Notes: generated from the sequence alone by a model not told the origin. 64,000 nucleotides of DNA from a bacterium SCSIO 12696 (GCA_024397955.1 CP073744.1:1612001-1676000); one strand, 5' to 3'. Numbered from the stretch's first letter, positions 24,843-35,159 are shown. Program-made: numbers and translations.

Positions 24843-26009
24843 TCAACTGAAAATACCCACAAAGAACAGCTTGATGCTGTCCCACAACCGGGCAAAAAAG
24901 CCCGCTTCAGGAATTTCACGATCCGAAACCAGTGGCAGTTCTTTTAATACCTCGCCCTCATAGCTCACAGTAACCGTACCCAGCTGTTGGCCATCGGCAA
25001 TGGGAGCTTCAATACGTTCGGGGCTATTTACCGCAATTTCGAGCTTTTTACCCGCCCCATAAGGAACCGTAAGCTGAGTATCTTCTGCCACAATCAGGTT
25101 GATGTGCTCACCTTCGCCGTACCAGACCCGGGCGTTTTCCTGCAACACTTCCTGAGCACTAAACACTCTGGCACTTTCAAAATAGCGGAACCCATAGGAG
25201 AGCAGTTTTTGTGACTCTCTGGCTCGATCTTCATCGCTATCAGTGCCCATCACCACCGAGATCAGGCGCATACCGTCACGCACAGCGGAGGCCACCAGGC
25301 AGTAACCGGCAGCTTCTGTGTGCCCGGTTTTGATACCGTCTACTGACTTGTCTCGCCACAACAGGCGATTGCGGTTGGGCTGGGGTTTGTCGATGTTGTA
25401 CTTGAAATATTTCTCTGAATAGATGGCGTAGTGCTCCGGGTGATCAGTGATCAGAGCCCGCGCCAACAGCGACAAATCGTAGGCAGTAGTTAGGTGCCCT
25501 TCCGCCGGCCAGCCGGTGGCGTTTTCAAAGTTGGTATTGTTCATGCCCAACAGTTGTGCCTGCTGGTTCATCACATCGGCAAACGCGTCTTCACTGCCCG
25601 CCACGTACTCCGCGAGCGCCACCGAAGCGTCGTTGCCGGACTGAATAATCACACCGCGCAGCAAGTCGATGAGTTTGACTTCGGTGCCCTCGCGCACAAA
25701 CATCTTGGAACCACCCATACGCCAGGCTCTGACGCTGATAGGCACCATATCCTGCTCGCCAATTTTGCCTTCGTGGACATCTTTGGAGACGATATAGCTG
25801 GTCATCATTTTGGTGAGGCTGGCGGGCTCAAGCTGTTCGTTGGCATTGTGCTCCACCAGAATTTCACCGGTATCCGCATCCACCAGAATCCAACCTTTGG
25901 CAGACAGTTCCGGGGGCGCCGGGGTAATGGCAAACAACAGGGGGGCCAACAGGGTAAGACAAGAGGCCAGAAACAGGCGACCGAATCGGTCAAACAGCTT
26001 GGTAGTCAT
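24843..26009 (-). CDS. dacA: D-alanyl-D-alanine carboxypeptidase (PBP5/6)
   Basis: The protein has 388 residues. It trims the terminal D-Ala from peptidoglycan pentapeptides in the periplasm. A signal peptide (LASCLTLLAPLLFAITPA) is followed by the peptidase domain with the three active-site motifs SLTK, SGN (IIQSGNDASVALAEY) and KTG (DGIKTGHTEAAGYCLVAS). A beta-rich C-terminal domain and an amphipathic membrane-anchoring helix (FFARLWDSIKLFFVGIF) end the protein. I chose the ATG at 26009, with AAGGA upstream; the longer upstream reading would add about 63 non-homologous residues before the signal peptide. Confidence 0.95.
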   Translation of the reverse strand: MTTKLFDRFGRLFLASCLTLLAPLLFAITPAPPELSAKGWILVDADTGEILVEHNANEQLEPASLTKMMTSYIVSKDVHEGKIGEQDMVPISVRAWRMGGSKMFVREGTEVKLIDLLRGVIIQSGNDASVALAEYVAGSEDAFADVMNQQAQLLGMNNTNFENATGWPAEGHLTTAYDLSLLARALITDHPEHYAIYSEKYFKYNIDKPQPNRNRLLWRDKSVDGIKTGHTEAAGYCLVASAVRDGMRLISVVMGTDSDEDRARESQKLLSYGFRYFESARVFSAQEVLQENARVWYGEGEHINLIVAEDTQLTVPYGAGKKLEIAVNSPERIEAPIADGQQLGTVTVSYEGEVLKELPLVSDREIPEAGFFARLWDSIKLFFVGIFS

Positions 26010-26109
26010 CACTATTCCTTGAACAAGCACGCCAACTTTGGGCTTTGGCAGGAAAAAATCGGCGGCAATTCTACCACGAGAGCGTGTTGGAATGAGTGAA
26101 ACAGTTGGT

Positions 26110-26940
26110 TTAATAGTGAACCAAAAATGGAGATAGTTTTTCTTTGCTGCGCACCATCTCCTTGACCCGCTTTTGCTCCGTCGATTGCTGGAGCGGGCCA
26201 ATTAAAACTTTATAGAGCAAACCGTTGGCACCTTCGTGGATAGTCATCAAAACCGGATGCCCCGCCCACTGCCGCACTCTGGCCTGCATTTGCAGAGCGG
26301 GCTTTGCTTGAGAAAAAGCGGCCAACTGCAGGTAACTGCCCTCTTCCATTGGCTTACCGAGCTGTTTCGGTGGGCGTACCGGCTCAGCTCGGCTGGCCTG
26401 TTGCAGGGGGTCGATGTACTCCACTTCCACCTGGGCCAGGCCATCGCTGGCAAAGCCGAGCTTTTTGGCGGCGGCGTAGGAAAGGTCGATCAGGCGGTCG
26501 TGCAAAAACGGGCCGCGATCATTGACTCGCACCACCACCTGGCGGCCATTTTCCAGGTTGGTGACTTTCACGTAAGCGGGAATTTTCAGGGTTTTATGGG
26601 CGGCGGTCATGGCAAACATATCGTAGGTTTCGCCATTGGCCGTTTTTCTGCCATGGAACTTGCTGCCGTACCAGGACGCCATGCCCCGCGCCTTGTAACC
26701 GCGGTTGTCCGGGAGCAGGCGATAGGTTTTGCCCAGCGCCCGGTAGGGGTTGGTATTGCCCGCGCGGGTGATGGGCTCTACTTTGGGTACCGCGTCCGGG
26801 ATCTGGCTGACATCCCGATCCCGGCTCGGGGGCCGGTCATCCTTGTAGTAATTGGAACTTTCGCAACCAGCCAAGACCAGCAGCGTGGCCGCCAGCCAGT
26901 AGCGTACAGGTGCGTTGTTGCCGGATTTAGTTTTCGCCAA
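26110..26940 (-). CDS. rlpA: Septal ring lytic transglycosylase RlpA (lipoprotein)
   Basis: The protein has 276 residues. RlpA cleaves glycan strands that lack stem peptides and acts at the division site. A lipobox (LVLAGC) places the mature N-terminus at Cys25. The double-psi beta-barrel domain spans about 85-175 (GMASWYGSKFHGRKTANGE, catalytic Asp in VRVNDRGPF). A SPOR domain (about 200-275, GSYLQLAAFSQAKPALQMQ) binds denuded septal glycan. It overlaps the end of mltB by 14 bases. Confidence 0.93.
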   Translation of the reverse strand: MAKTKSGNNAPVRYWLAATLLVLAGCESSNYYKDDRPPSRDRDVSQIPDAVPKVEPITRAGNTNPYRALGKTYRLLPDNRGYKARGMASWYGSKFHGRKTANGETYDMFAMTAAHKTLKIPAYVKVTNLENGRQVVVRVNDRGPFLHDRLIDLSYAAAKKLGFASDGLAQVEVEYIDPLQQASRAEPVRPPKQLGKPMEEGSYLQLAAFSQAKPALQMQARVRQWAGHPVLMTIHEGANGLLYKVLIGPLQQSTEQKRVKEMVRSKEKLSPFLVHY

Positions 26941-27928
26941 CGTCGCGTTCCATACGTTCGCGAATAGCCTCGCTCACCTGATACACCGCCATCGCGTACA
27001 GCTTGCTGTGGTTGTAGCGGGTAATTACATAGAAGTTGTGCAGGCCAAACCAAAACTCCGCGCCTTTGGAACCATTGAGTTTCATCGCTGAAGCCATGGC
27101 GTCCGGCGACGCAAAGTCCACTGGAAAATAGCCGTGCTCACTGAACTCCAGAATGGTGCGATCCGGCTTCAGGCCCTGGGTAATCACATCTGGTGAATAA
27201 TCCGACTTGAGCTTGACCCGGGTGGCCACCGGTTCGCCGTCTTTCCAGCCGTGTTCGGCAAAGTAGTTGGCGACACTGCCAATGGCATCGGTGGTATTGT
27301 TCCAGATGTCCGCAAAGCCGTCTTTGTCGTAGTCTACGGCGTAAGCGCGGTAGCTACTGGGGATAAACTGGCCAAAGCCCATGGCTCCGGCGTAAGAACC
27401 TTTGAGCTTGAGAGGGTCCTGGTTCTGCTCTCGAGCCAGCAGCAGAAAATGCTCCAGCTGCTTGGTAAAGAAGCGGCTGCGCTTGGGGTAATCAAACGCC
27501 AAAGTGGACAGCGCGTCCAGCACCCGGAAAGAGCCCTTGTTGCGACCGTAGTAGGTTTCCACCCCAATAATCGCCACAATTACCGCGGGATCCACGCCGT
27601 AGTCTTTTTGCGCTCGAGTCAACACATCGGCATTTTCACGCCAAAAGCGGGTTCCCAAATCAATGCGCTTATTGGTGTAAAAAATCTTGCGGTAGTCCTT
27701 CCAAGGTTTGACCTTTTCCGCCGGGCGAGTCATGGCATCGATGATGCTCTGTTTGTACTCGGCCTCGGCAAACAGGCGCCTCAAATCCGTGGCTTTAAAA
27801 CCATGTTCTTCCACCATCTTGCCGATAAACGCTTCTGCCTGGGGGTTACCCAGATAGTTTTTTGCCTGTGCACCGGCAGCAAATACCAACAACATCGCCA
27901 CCAAAATACGCATTACGGGTTTGTTCAC
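26927..27928 (-). CDS. mltB: Membrane-bound lytic murein transglycosylase B
   Basis: The protein has 333 residues. It cuts peptidoglycan with formation of 1,6-anhydromuramyl ends. A signal peptide (ILVAMLLVFAAGAQA) is followed by the SLT-like fold, with the catalytic glutamate in AIIGVETYYGRNKG and the substrate-site GSYAGAMGFGQFIPSSY and DIWNNTTDAIGSVANYF. No lipobox cysteine is visible, so it may be a soluble periplasmic form. It lies between rodA and rlpA, as in related genomes. Confidence 0.95.
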   Translation of the reverse strand: MNKPVMRILVAMLLVFAAGAQAKNYLGNPQAEAFIGKMVEEHGFKATDLRRLFAEAEYKQSIIDAMTRPAEKVKPWKDYRKIFYTNKRIDLGTRFWRENADVLTRAQKDYGVDPAVIVAIIGVETYYGRNKGSFRVLDALSTLAFDYPKRSRFFTKQLEHFLLLAREQNQDPLKLKGSYAGAMGFGQFIPSSYRAYAVDYDKDGFADIWNNTTDAIGSVANYFAEHGWKDGEPVATRVKLKSDYSPDVITQGLKPDRTILEFSEHGYFPVDFASPDAMASAMKLNGSKGAEFWFGLHNFYVITRYNHSKLYAMAVYQVSEAIRERMERDVGEN

Positions 27929-27973
27929 CTATACCACTCCCTTCACTGAAATATGCGAGCCCTTGAGAAGGCC

Positions 27974-29101
27974 CTATTTCTTACCAACACAAACGGCCAT
28001 CAGCATACCAAACCCCAGCAGCAGGGTCACAATGGATGTGCCACCATAACTTACCAAGGGTAGAGGTACCCCAACCACAGGTAGAACGCCAGACACCATA
28101 CCCATGTTGACCACCACATACACAAAAAATGTCAGCGCGATGCTGCCCGCCAGCAGGCGGCCAAACATATTGCTAGCGCGCAACGTCAAAAACAGGCAGC
28201 GCCCCACAATTAGCAAGTACAGCCCCAAAAGGCTGAGCACTCCGGTCAGGCCAAATTCTTCACTGAGTACCGCGATAATAAAATCCGTGTGGGGCTCTGG
28301 CAGAAAGTCCAACTGCGATTGAGTGCCCTGCATCCACCCTTTGCCCTGCCAGCCACCGGAACCGATTGCCGTGGTGGACTGAATAATATTCCAGCCGGAA
28401 CCGAGGCGATCCGCCTGGGGGTCGAGCAACGTCAGGATGCGTTGTTTCTGGTAATCGTGCAGTAAAAACAACCAAAACAGCGGAATCGCCGCCAGTGCCA
28501 GCAGCGCAGCGCCACCCATATAGCGCTTGTGCAGCCCCGCCAGAAACAACACAAAAAAACCGGAGGCAAAAATTAGTAGCGCAGTACCCAAATCCGGTTG
28601 CAACCCCACCAACAGCCCCGGCAGTGCCATCATCAACAAAGCGGCGACAATATAGCGGAATGCAGGGGGCAGTGGCCGCTGCCCCAGATAACTGGCCAGC
28701 ATCAGTGGCACTGCGATTTTCATAATTTCCGAGGGCTGAAAGCGAAATCCACCCAGCTCCAACCAGCGTTGAGCCCCCTTGGCACCCACCCCAAAGAACA
28801 ACACTGCCACCAACAACAATAAACCCATGCCGTAGGGCGCTGCCGCCCAGCGAACCAGCAGACGCGGCGACAGTTGTGCAGTCACCAGCATCACAAAAAA
28901 GCCTATACCGTAGTACGCCAGTTGGCGTTTAACATAGTGTTGGCTCTGGTCAGTGGCGCTGTAGAGCACCAACAAACCAACACCGCAGAGCAACATCAGC
29001 AACACAATCAACGGCAAGTCCAAGTGCAACTTCTGCCAGCGATTTTTGCGGTACATACCGGTGCTGTGCTGGCGCAGATGGCGAACAAAATCGTTTTGCA
29101 T
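27974..29101 (-). CDS. rodA: Peptidoglycan glycosyltransferase RodA (SEDS)
   Basis: The protein has 375 residues with about ten membrane helices. RodA polymerises glycan strands during cell elongation together with PBP2. SEDS motifs are present: YSATDQSQHYVKRQL, GAQRWLELGGFRFQPSEIMK and SYGGTSIVTLLLGFGML. It begins two bases after the mrdA stop, so the two partner proteins are co-translated. Confidence 0.96.
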   Translation of the reverse strand: MQNDFVRHLRQHSTGMYRKNRWQKLHLDLPLIVLLMLLCGVGLLVLYSATDQSQHYVKRQLAYYGIGFFVMLVTAQLSPRLLVRWAAAPYGMGLLLLVAVLFFGVGAKGAQRWLELGGFRFQPSEIMKIAVPLMLASYLGQRPLPPAFRYIVAALLMMALPGLLVGLQPDLGTALLIFASGFFVLFLAGLHKRYMGGAALLALAAIPLFWLFLLHDYQKQRILTLLDPQADRLGSGWNIIQSTTAIGSGGWQGKGWMQGTQSQLDFLPEPHTDFIIAVLSEEFGLTGVLSLLGLYLLIVGRCLFLTLRASNMFGRLLAGSIALTFFVYVVVNMGMVSGVLPVVGVPLPLVSYGGTSIVTLLLGFGMLMAVCVGKK

Positions 29102-29103
29102 CG

Positions 29104-30906
29104 CTATTCCGCCCCCTCTTTAGTCAGAGGAGTTGGCGCATATTCCAACAACCAGGCATCCATCACCTGGCGCGCCACTTTGGCGCTGCGGCTGCTCTTC
29201 TCACCATTCTCGATAATCACCGCCACGGCAATTTGGGGGTCGTCTGCGGGGGCGTAACCGATAAACAGAGCGTGGGGGCGTTTACGTTTTGCCACTGCCT
29301 CGGCGTCGTACTCCTCCCCTTGGGCGATGCCCACCACCTGAGCGGTACCGGTTTTACCGGCAATGCGATACTGCAAGTCTTTGGAAATGGATTGGGCGGT
29401 GCCGCGAATATTGTGTATCACCGACTCCATGGCAGCCTGTACCACATTCCAGCTGGCGTCACTGGCCTGTACGTGCTGACTGGGCGGCTCCAGATCCACC
29501 ACCTCCTCCGCCACCTTTTTCACCAACTTGGGCGGTCTGCCCTCACCGCGATTGGCCAGACGCATGGCCATTACCGCGAGCTGCAATGGGGTAGCAGTAC
29601 TAAACCCCTGGCCAATGGAGGTGTTGATGGTGTCACCAGGAAACCAGGGCAGCCCTCTGGCGCCTTCTTTCCAGGGGCGATCGGGCATCACACCCGCCTT
29701 CTCCCCAGACAGATCAATACCGGTGGGCTGGCCCAGGCCGAACATTTTGCCGTAGGGCGCCATGCGGTCGATGCCCATATCGTAGCTGACGCGGTAAAAG
29801 TAGATATCGCAGGACTGGCGAATCGCATCATTCAAGGTCATATGGCCATGGCCACGTCGCTCCCAGCAGCGGTATTCGTGATCGTGGTTAGGCAACTTGT
29901 AAAACCCAGGCCCCCAAATACGGGTTGCCGGTGTCGCTACCCCGGTTTCAAGGGTAGCGAGTCCGTAAGCGGGCTTTACCGTAGACGCCGGCGGATAAGT
30001 GCCCTGCACAGTGCGGTTGAGCAAAGGCCGATCCAAAGAATCCCGCAGCTCACCGTAATCCCGGTGGCTGATTCCGGTCACAAACAGATTGGCGTTGTAA
30101 CTGGGCGCACTCACCATGGCCAGCACCCCGCCGGTTTCGGTATCCAAGGCCACTACCGAGCCTCGCTCTCCGGCCAGGGCGTCCAGCGCCACTTTCTGCA
30201 AGCGGCTGTCGATAAACAATTGCAGATCGGAACCTGGCACTGGGTCGTTGCGTTCCAGCACTCGCATCACACGACCTAGCGAGTTGGTTTCCACATGCTC
30301 GTTGCCCACCTGGCCCAGCAGTTGATCTTCGTAGTAGTACTCTAGGCCACGCTTGCCGATCACATCGGTGCCCTGATACAACTGCTCATCACGGCGGTTC
30401 AGGTCGCCCTCGCTGATGCGACTGACATAGCCCAGCACGTGGGCCATCAATTCCTGCTGCGGGTAGTAACGCACCACCTGGGCGGCGACTTCTACCCCAG
30501 GCAGGCGATGGGCATCCACCGCCAAAATGCCGCGCTCACGCTCGGTCAGGTTGTAACGCAGAGGAATCGCTTCGTAGGGGTGACGCCGGGTCAGGCGCTT
30601 TTTAAATTGCGCGACCTGCTGCTCCGAAATATCGATCATTTGGCCTAATTGGGCCAGCAGCGCATCCAGATCGTCGCTGCGCTCGACCACAATCCGCAAG
30701 GTAAAGCTGGGGCGATTGTCCGCTAACAGCACACCGTTGCGGTCGTAAACCAGCCCGCGAATGGGGGCCACCGGGCGAACGTGCACCCGGTTCTCATCAG
30801 ATGCGGCGACAAAATGATCGTGATTGGTCACCTGCAAGCTGTAGTAACGCCCCGCCAAAGCCAGAGTCAGACCAACCACCACCAACGCAGCCACCAGCAA
30901 GCGCAT
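29104..30906 (-). CDS. mrdA: Penicillin-binding protein 2, elongation transpeptidase
   Basis: PBP2 cross-links peptidoglycan for side-wall growth. The listed 600 residues begin at the first ATG, inside the membrane anchor region (MRLLVAALVVVGLTLALAG). The dimerisation domain lies at about 45-215. The transpeptidase domain holds the catalytic serine in PASTVKPAYGLA, SCD (SCDIYFYRVSYDMGI) and KTGTAQV. The same frame continues upstream with NQKLKDSQRERSLYA, whose LKD/R-rich pattern is typical of the cytoplasmic start of PBP2. No ATG, GTG or TTG is available there. An ATT at 30954 has GGAG seven bases upstream and is the best candidate for the true start, giving 616 residues. Confidence 0.95.
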   Translation of the reverse strand: MRLLVAALVVVGLTLALAGRYYSLQVTNHDHFVAASDENRVHVRPVAPIRGLVYDRNGVLLADNRPSFTLRIVVERSDDLDALLAQLGQMIDISEQQVAQFKKRLTRRHPYEAIPLRYNLTERERGILAVDAHRLPGVEVAAQVVRYYPQQELMAHVLGYVSRISEGDLNRRDEQLYQGTDVIGKRGLEYYYEDQLLGQVGNEHVETNSLGRVMRVLERNDPVPGSDLQLFIDSRLQKVALDALAGERGSVVALDTETGGVLAMVSAPSYNANLFVTGISHRDYGELRDSLDRPLLNRTVQGTYPPASTVKPAYGLATLETGVATPATRIWGPGFYKLPNHDHEYRCWERRGHGHMTLNDAIRQSCDIYFYRVSYDMGIDRMAPYGKMFGLGQPTGIDLSGEKAGVMPDRPWKEGARGLPWFPGDTINTSIGQGFSTATPLQLAVMAMRLANRGEGRPPKLVKKVAEEVVDLEPPSQHVQASDASWNVVQAAMESVIHNIRGTAQSISKDLQYRIAGKTGTAQVVGIAQGEEYDAEAVAKRKRPHALFIGYAPADDPQIAVAVIIENGEKSSRSAKVARQVMDAWLLEYAPTPLTKEGAE

Positions 30907-30951
30907 GGCGTACAGTGACCTCTCCCGCTGGGAATCTTTAAGCTTCTGGTT

Positions 30952-30965
30952 AATGGTTATACTCC
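30952..30965 (-). promoter_or_regulatory. Ribosome site and probable ATT start codon of mrdA
   Basis: GGAG at 30965-30962 is seven bases upstream of an ATT at 30954-30952 that is in frame with mrdA. The reading frame from this ATT encodes a PBP2-like cytoplasmic segment before the first ATG at 30906, and the rlmH stop lies only 42 bases upstream. ATA at 30960 is in frame too but is too close to the GGAG. Confidence 0.5.
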
Positions 30966-30996
30966 GGAGGACACAAGGCGGAGGATGCTCGCTTCA

Positions 30997-31464
30997 TTAT
31001 TTATGGTAGGGATGACCCACGTTAATCGTCCAGGCACGGTACAGCTGCTCTGCCAGCAGGATACGCACCAGCGGGTGTGGCAGCGTCAGCGGTGACAGCG
31101 ACCACTTGGCATCCGCTCTGGCCAGACAGGGTGCCGCCAAACCATCGGGGCCACCGATCAAAAAACTGTAATCACAGCCCTGAAACTGCCAGTCGCTTAA
31201 TTGACCGGCCAGCTGTTCGGTGCTCCAGGGTTTGCCTTTGACATCCAGCGCCACCACCCGATCATTGTGGCCGATGGCCTTGAGCATGGCCTCCCCCTCC
31301 CGGGCAATGGCCCGCTTGAGGTCGGCCCCTTTACCACGTTGGCCAAGAGGTAGCTCGTGCCACTCCAGTTTTAATTCCGGGGGCAGGCGCTTGCTGTATT
31401 CAGCAACACCAGCCTCTACCCACGAAGGCATTTTGGTGCCAACAGCAATAATTTTCAGGCGCAT
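30997..31464 (-). CDS. rlmH: 23S rRNA (pseudouridine1915-N3)-methyltransferase
   Basis: The protein has 155 residues. RlmH methylates pseudouridine 1915 in helix 69 of 23S rRNA on assembled ribosomes. It has the compact SPOUT fold with the S-adenosylmethionine knot ([38 protein letters not shown]) and the invariant C-terminal INVGHPYHK. It follows rsfS by 11 bases, the usual neighbour order. Confidence 0.97.
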   Translation of the reverse strand: MRLKIIAVGTKMPSWVEAGVAEYSKRLPPELKLEWHELPLGQRGKGADLKRAIAREGEAMLKAIGHNDRVVALDVKGKPWSTEQLAGQLSDWQFQGCDYSFLIGGPDGLAAPCLARADAKWSLSPLTLPHPLVRILLAEQLYRAWTINVGHPYHK

Positions 31465-31475
31465 GGTTTCGGCAG

Positions 31476-31823
31476 TTACTGCTGTTCTTTACCAACATCA
31501 TCCGGGCGCATGGACCAGAGTTTTTCCAAATCGTAAAACACACGGGTGGCCGGCAACATAATGTGCACCACCACATCACCGAGATCCACCAGCACCCACT
31601 CTGCGCGGTCGGCACCCTCCACTCCCAATGGCTGGAAGCCGGCGGCCTTGGCCTCGTGAGTAACGTTGTCGGCCAGGGCTTTAACATGGCGGTTGGACGT
31701 GCCACTGGCGACGATCATGGTATCCATCACATCGCTCAAACCACTCACGTCCAGAGTGACAACATCTTTTGCTTTAACGCCTTCCAGGGCATCGATAACC
31801 AGTTCCTGCAAACCTTGACTCAT
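31476..31823 (-). CDS. rsfS: Ribosomal silencing factor RsfS
   Basis: The protein has 115 residues. RsfS binds ribosomal protein uL14 and blocks subunit joining when nutrients are scarce. The family motifs are [30 protein letters not shown] and [21 protein letters not shown] chose the ATG at 31823, which aligns [14 protein letters not shown] with the N-terminus of known RsfS proteins and has GGAA upstream. A TTG at 31847 that overlaps nadD would add eight residues and is the alternative. Confidence 0.94.
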   Translation of the reverse strand: MSQGLQELVIDALEGVKAKDVVTLDVSGLSDVMDTMIVASGTSNRHVKALADNVTHEAKAAGFQPLGVEGADRAEWVLVDLGDVVVHIMLPATRVFYDLEKLWSMRPDDVGKEQQ

Positions 31824-31843
31824 AAATTTTTCCAAACCATCTT

Positions 31844-32527
31844 TCAACTCACCTTTTTGTACAGGTTGTGTTCTTTAATGTAGCTTATTACCGGCTCTGG
31901 CAACAGGTAACGCACCGATTCTGACTTCACCAGTGCCTGGCGAATACCTGTGGATGATACTGGCAGCAGCGTTAACTGCTCCAACCAGACGCCGCCACAA
32001 GGCTGCTCCAGCAGCTGTTGTAGCTGTTCAACACGATAATCTGCCAGCCATTGAGCGATCGGGCCACTGTCTGGCAGGCTCCAGCCGGGCCGAGCCACCA
32101 CGACCAAATGCGCAAAATCCAGCAGTTCGCGCCAGCGGTGCCAGCTGTCCAGAGATAACAGGGAATCCATGCCAACACATAGGCAGATCACAGCCTGCGG
32201 GCCCAATTCGGCGCGCAACTCAATGACAGAATCGATGGTATAAGAAGGCCGGTCACCATTGGTTTTTGCGCGACGCAGTTCCCGATCGTCCACTTGCAAA
32301 CCGGGCTCATCCACCAGCGCCAATTGCAGCATGGCCAGGCGATGCTCTGCGGTTACCTCCGGAGCATCCCGATGAGGAGGCAGCGCACAAGGCATCAAGC
32401 GCATTTCATCCAGTTGCAGATGCTGGCGGAGTTCCAACGCCGAGCGCAGGTGGCCGATATGTACCGGGTTGAAGGTACCCCCAAACAGACCCACAGCGAG
32501 CCGCTGGGACGGTGAGCGATGGCTCAA
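31844..32527 (-). CDS. nadD: Nicotinate-nucleotide adenylyltransferase
   Basis: The protein has 227 residues. NadD adenylates nicotinate mononucleotide in NAD synthesis. The nucleotidyltransferase motifs GLFGGTFNPVHIGHL and VSSTGIRQAL are present, and the C-terminus YIKEHNLYK is typical. There is no ATG near the start; translation probably begins at the TTG at 32527, four bases after the proA stop, with an internal GTG at 32494 as the alternative. Confidence 0.94.
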   Translation of the reverse strand: MSHRSPSQRLAVGLFGGTFNPVHIGHLRSALELRQHLQLDEMRLMPCALPPHRDAPEVTAEHRLAMLQLALVDEPGLQVDDRELRRAKTNGDRPSYTIDSVIELRAELGPQAVICLCVGMDSLLSLDSWHRWRELLDFAHLVVVARPGWSLPDSGPIAQWLADYRVEQLQQLLEQPCGGVWLEQLTLLPVSSTGIRQALVKSESVRYLLPEPVISYIKEHNLYKKVS

Positions 32528-32530
32528 CGG

Positions 32531-33784
32531 TTACTGCCTGATCTGGCCATCGCCAAACACAATCCACTTTTGGGAGGTCAGCCCTTCCAGTCCCACTGGG
32601 CCGCGAGCGTGGAATTTGTCGGTGGAGATGCCGATCTCGGCACCCAGCCCGTACTCAAAGCCATCGGCAAAACGAGTGGACGCATTAATCATCACCGAGC
32701 TGGAATCCACTTCCGCCAGAAAACGGCGACCGGTGGTGTAATTTTCGGTCACGATGGACTCAGTATGGCCAGAGCTGTACTGAGCGATATGGTCCATGGC
32801 TTCATCTGCATCTGTTACCACACGAATGGACAGCACCGGGCCCAAATACTCTGTGACCCAATCCTCCTCGCTGGCCGGGGTGCAGGTAATCAGCTGTTGG
32901 GTACGCTCGCAGCCTCGCAGCTCCACCCCTTTGTCCCCGTAAGCCTGGGCCAGGCGCGGCAGAATCTCGCTGGCTACCGCATCCGCCACCAACAGGGTTT
33001 CCATGGCGTTACATACACCATAGCGATGGGTCTTGGCGTTAAAGGCAATGTTAAAGGCCTTCTCCAGATCCGCAGCGTCATCAATGTACACGTGGCAAAT
33101 ACCGTCCAGGTGCTTGATAACCGGTACCCGCGCATCGTTGCTGATGCGTTCAATCAGGCCGCGACCGCCGCGGGGAATAATCACATCCACATAGTCTGGC
33201 ATGGTAATCAGCTGGCCTACCGCTGCGCGGTCGGTGGTTTCAATCAGCTGTATCGCATTTTCTGGCAGCCCTGCTTCAGTCAGCCCCGCCGCTACACAAC
33301 GGGCAATGGCGCAATTGCTATTAATGGCTTCACTGCCACCACGCAAAATAGCCGCATTGCCGGATTTCAAGCACAAACTGGCGGCGTCGATGGTCACATT
33401 GGGGCGAGATTCGTAAATAATACCCACCACCCCCAAAGGCACGCGCATTTTGCCCAACTGAATACCGGTGGGACGATAGCGCAAATCACTGATTTCACCG
33501 ATGGGATCTTCAAGGCCAGCCACTTGGCGCAGGCCTTCCAACATGCCATCGATACGGTTGTTATCCAGTGCCAGACGATCCAGCAAAGCCGCATCCAGGC
33601 CGGATTCACGCCCTGCCTCAAGGTCTTTTTGATTGGCCACCAGCAATTCCTCGCGGGCACTGTCCAGCGCTGCGGCCATGGCCAGCAGGGCACGATTTTT
33701 TTGCTCGCTGGTGGCGCGAGCAACGGCCCGGGACGCCTGACGCGCCCGCTGGCCGGTTTCATTCATATACGTAGAAATATCCAT
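32531..33784 (-). CDS. proA: Gamma-glutamyl phosphate reductase
   Basis: The protein has 417 residues. ProA reduces gamma-glutamyl phosphate to glutamate semialdehyde, the second step of proline synthesis. The aldehyde dehydrogenase fold shows [20 protein letters not shown] and the catalytic cysteine in [13 protein letters not shown] chose the ATG at 33784 ([19 protein letters not shown]), which matches the start of related ProA proteins; the track-length reading would add 13 residues. It heads the minus-strand cluster and is divergent from proB, which encodes the previous step. Confidence 0.95.
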   Translation of the reverse strand: MDISTYMNETGQRARQASRAVARATSEQKNRALLAMAAALDSAREELLVANQKDLEAGRESGLDAALLDRLALDNNRIDGMLEGLRQVAGLEDPIGEISDLRYRPTGIQLGKMRVPLGVVGIIYESRPNVTIDAASLCLKSGNAAILRGGSEAINSNCAIARCVAAGLTEAGLPENAIQLIETTDRAAVGQLITMPDYVDVIIPRGGRGLIERISNDARVPVIKHLDGICHVYIDDAADLEKAFNIAFNAKTHRYGVCNAMETLLVADAVASEILPRLAQAYGDKGVELRGCERTQQLITCTPASEEDWVTEYLGPVLSIRVVTDADEAMDHIAQYSSGHTESIVTENYTTGRRFLAEVDSSSVMINASTRFADGFEYGLGAEIGISTDKFHARGPVGLEGLTSQKWIVFGDGQIRQ

Positions 33785-34037
33785 GGCGGCGATAATACCC
33801 AAGCGGAGGAGAAAAGGGTACAACCGAATGTTGCTCTACGTATCACTGCAAGCGATGAATCGGGTGCCACTTGCCGTGACTGTGGCCAGCAGGGATGCTT
33901 ATTTTATAAGGAAGGCACGGCGTGTCACCGCAAGTGGTACCCGGTTCACTGCTGACTTGATGCCCTGTTTATTGACAGCCTGTGATACAGTCCGCAACCG
34001 AGCCGCACCATGAACATAAGCACCGTAATTAGTACCC

Positions 34038-35159
34038 ATGAATATCCGCAGTCAACTTAACAACAGCCGCCGCTGGGTAGTCAAAATCGGCAGCGCCCTG
34101 CTCACCGACAATGGACAGTGTCTGGACAGTGACGCCATCGGCCAATGGGCACAGCAACTGGCGTTTCTGCGAGGTCAGGGCGTTGAAGTGGTGTTGGTGT
34201 CCTCCGGAGCGGTGGCTGCCGGTCTCAGCCAACTGGGGCTCAAACAGCGGCCAGACACCATTCATCAGCTACAAGCGGTTGCTGCCGTGGGCCAGATGGG
34301 GCTGGTGCAAACCTGGCAGAGCGCACTGCAACAACACGATCTGCAAACCGCGCAAATCCTGCTGACTCACGATGACTTGTCTAACCGCCGTCGCTACCTG
34401 AATGCTCGCAGTACCCTGCGTGCGCTGCTGGATTTGGGCGTTATTCCGGTCATTAACGAAAACGATACCGTGGTAACCGATGAAATTCGCTTTGGTGACA
34501 ACGACACCCTGGGTGCGCTAGTGGCCAATCTGGTGGAAGCGGACACACTCACCATACTCACGGACCAGAAAGGTTTGTACAGCGCCGACCCACGCAACAA
34601 CCCAGACGCCGAGCTGATTAGCGAAGAGCGCGCCGCCAATAGCAGCCTGGACAAACTGGCCAGCGGCGGTGGCACCCTGGGGCGCGGCGGCATGGTAACC
34701 AAGCTGCGGGCTGCGCGCCTGGCGGCTCGCTCCGGTGCCCACACCCTAATCGCTTGGGGACATGAAACTGATATTCTCAAGCGTTTGCACGGCGGCGAAA
34801 ACCTGGGCACCTGTTTGCGCGCCGACGAACAACCAGTGGCCGCTCGCAAGCAATGGCTTGCCGGTCAACTGCAGTTTCGCGGCACCCTTACTCTCGATGA
34901 CGGCGCCGTTAAAGTATTGCAACAGCAAGGCAAAAGCCTATTGCCTATTGGAGTGACCAACGTAACCGGTCAATTCCAACGCGGCGACCTGGTGCGCTGT
35001 GTGGATAACAACGGCCGAGAGGTGGCTCGTGGCCTGGTGAATTACAGCGCTGAAGACAGCGCCAGAATTTGTGGTAAAAACAGTCGCGAAATTGCTGAGT
35101 TATTGGGGTTTATTGATTCCGAGGAATTGATTCATCGCAATAATATGGTGGTGGTTTAG
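34038..35159 (+). CDS. proB: Glutamate 5-kinase
   Basis: The protein has 373 residues. ProB phosphorylates glutamate in the first, feedback-inhibited step of proline synthesis. The amino-acid kinase domain ([59 protein letters not shown]) is followed by a PUA domain (about 278-360, [20 protein letters not shown]). It is divergent from proA across about 250 bases and its end overlaps the end of the convergent channel gene by four bases. Confidence 0.96.
   Translation: MNIRSQLNNSRRWVVKIGSALLTDNGQCLDSDAIGQWAQQLAFLRGQGVEVVLVSSGAVAAGLSQLGLKQRPDTIHQLQAVAAVGQMGLVQTWQSALQQHDLQTAQILLTHDDLSNRRRYLNARSTLRALLDLGVIPVINENDTVVTDEIRFGDNDTLGALVANLVEADTLTILTDQKGLYSADPRNNPDAELISEERAANSSLDKLASGGGTLGRGGMVTKLRAARLAARSGAHTLIAWGHETDILKRLHGGENLGTCLRADEQPVAARKQWLAGQLQFRGTLTLDDGAVKVLQQQGKSLLPIGVTNVTGQFQRGDLVRCVDNNGREVARGLVNYSAEDSARICGKNSREIAELLGFIDSEELIHRNNMVVV

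Noticed and set aside
32519..33955. A 478-residue plus-strand ORF opposite proA
   Set aside because: It is a shadow of proA; the proA frame has the catalytic cysteine motif and the full family length.
33957..33990. A proB promoter with TTGATG and TGTGAT
   Set aside because: Several overlapping poor matches are possible and none stands out.
33783..34013. A 76-residue ORF between proA and proB
   Set aside because: It has no recognised pattern and lies in the divergent promoter region; composition looks non-coding.
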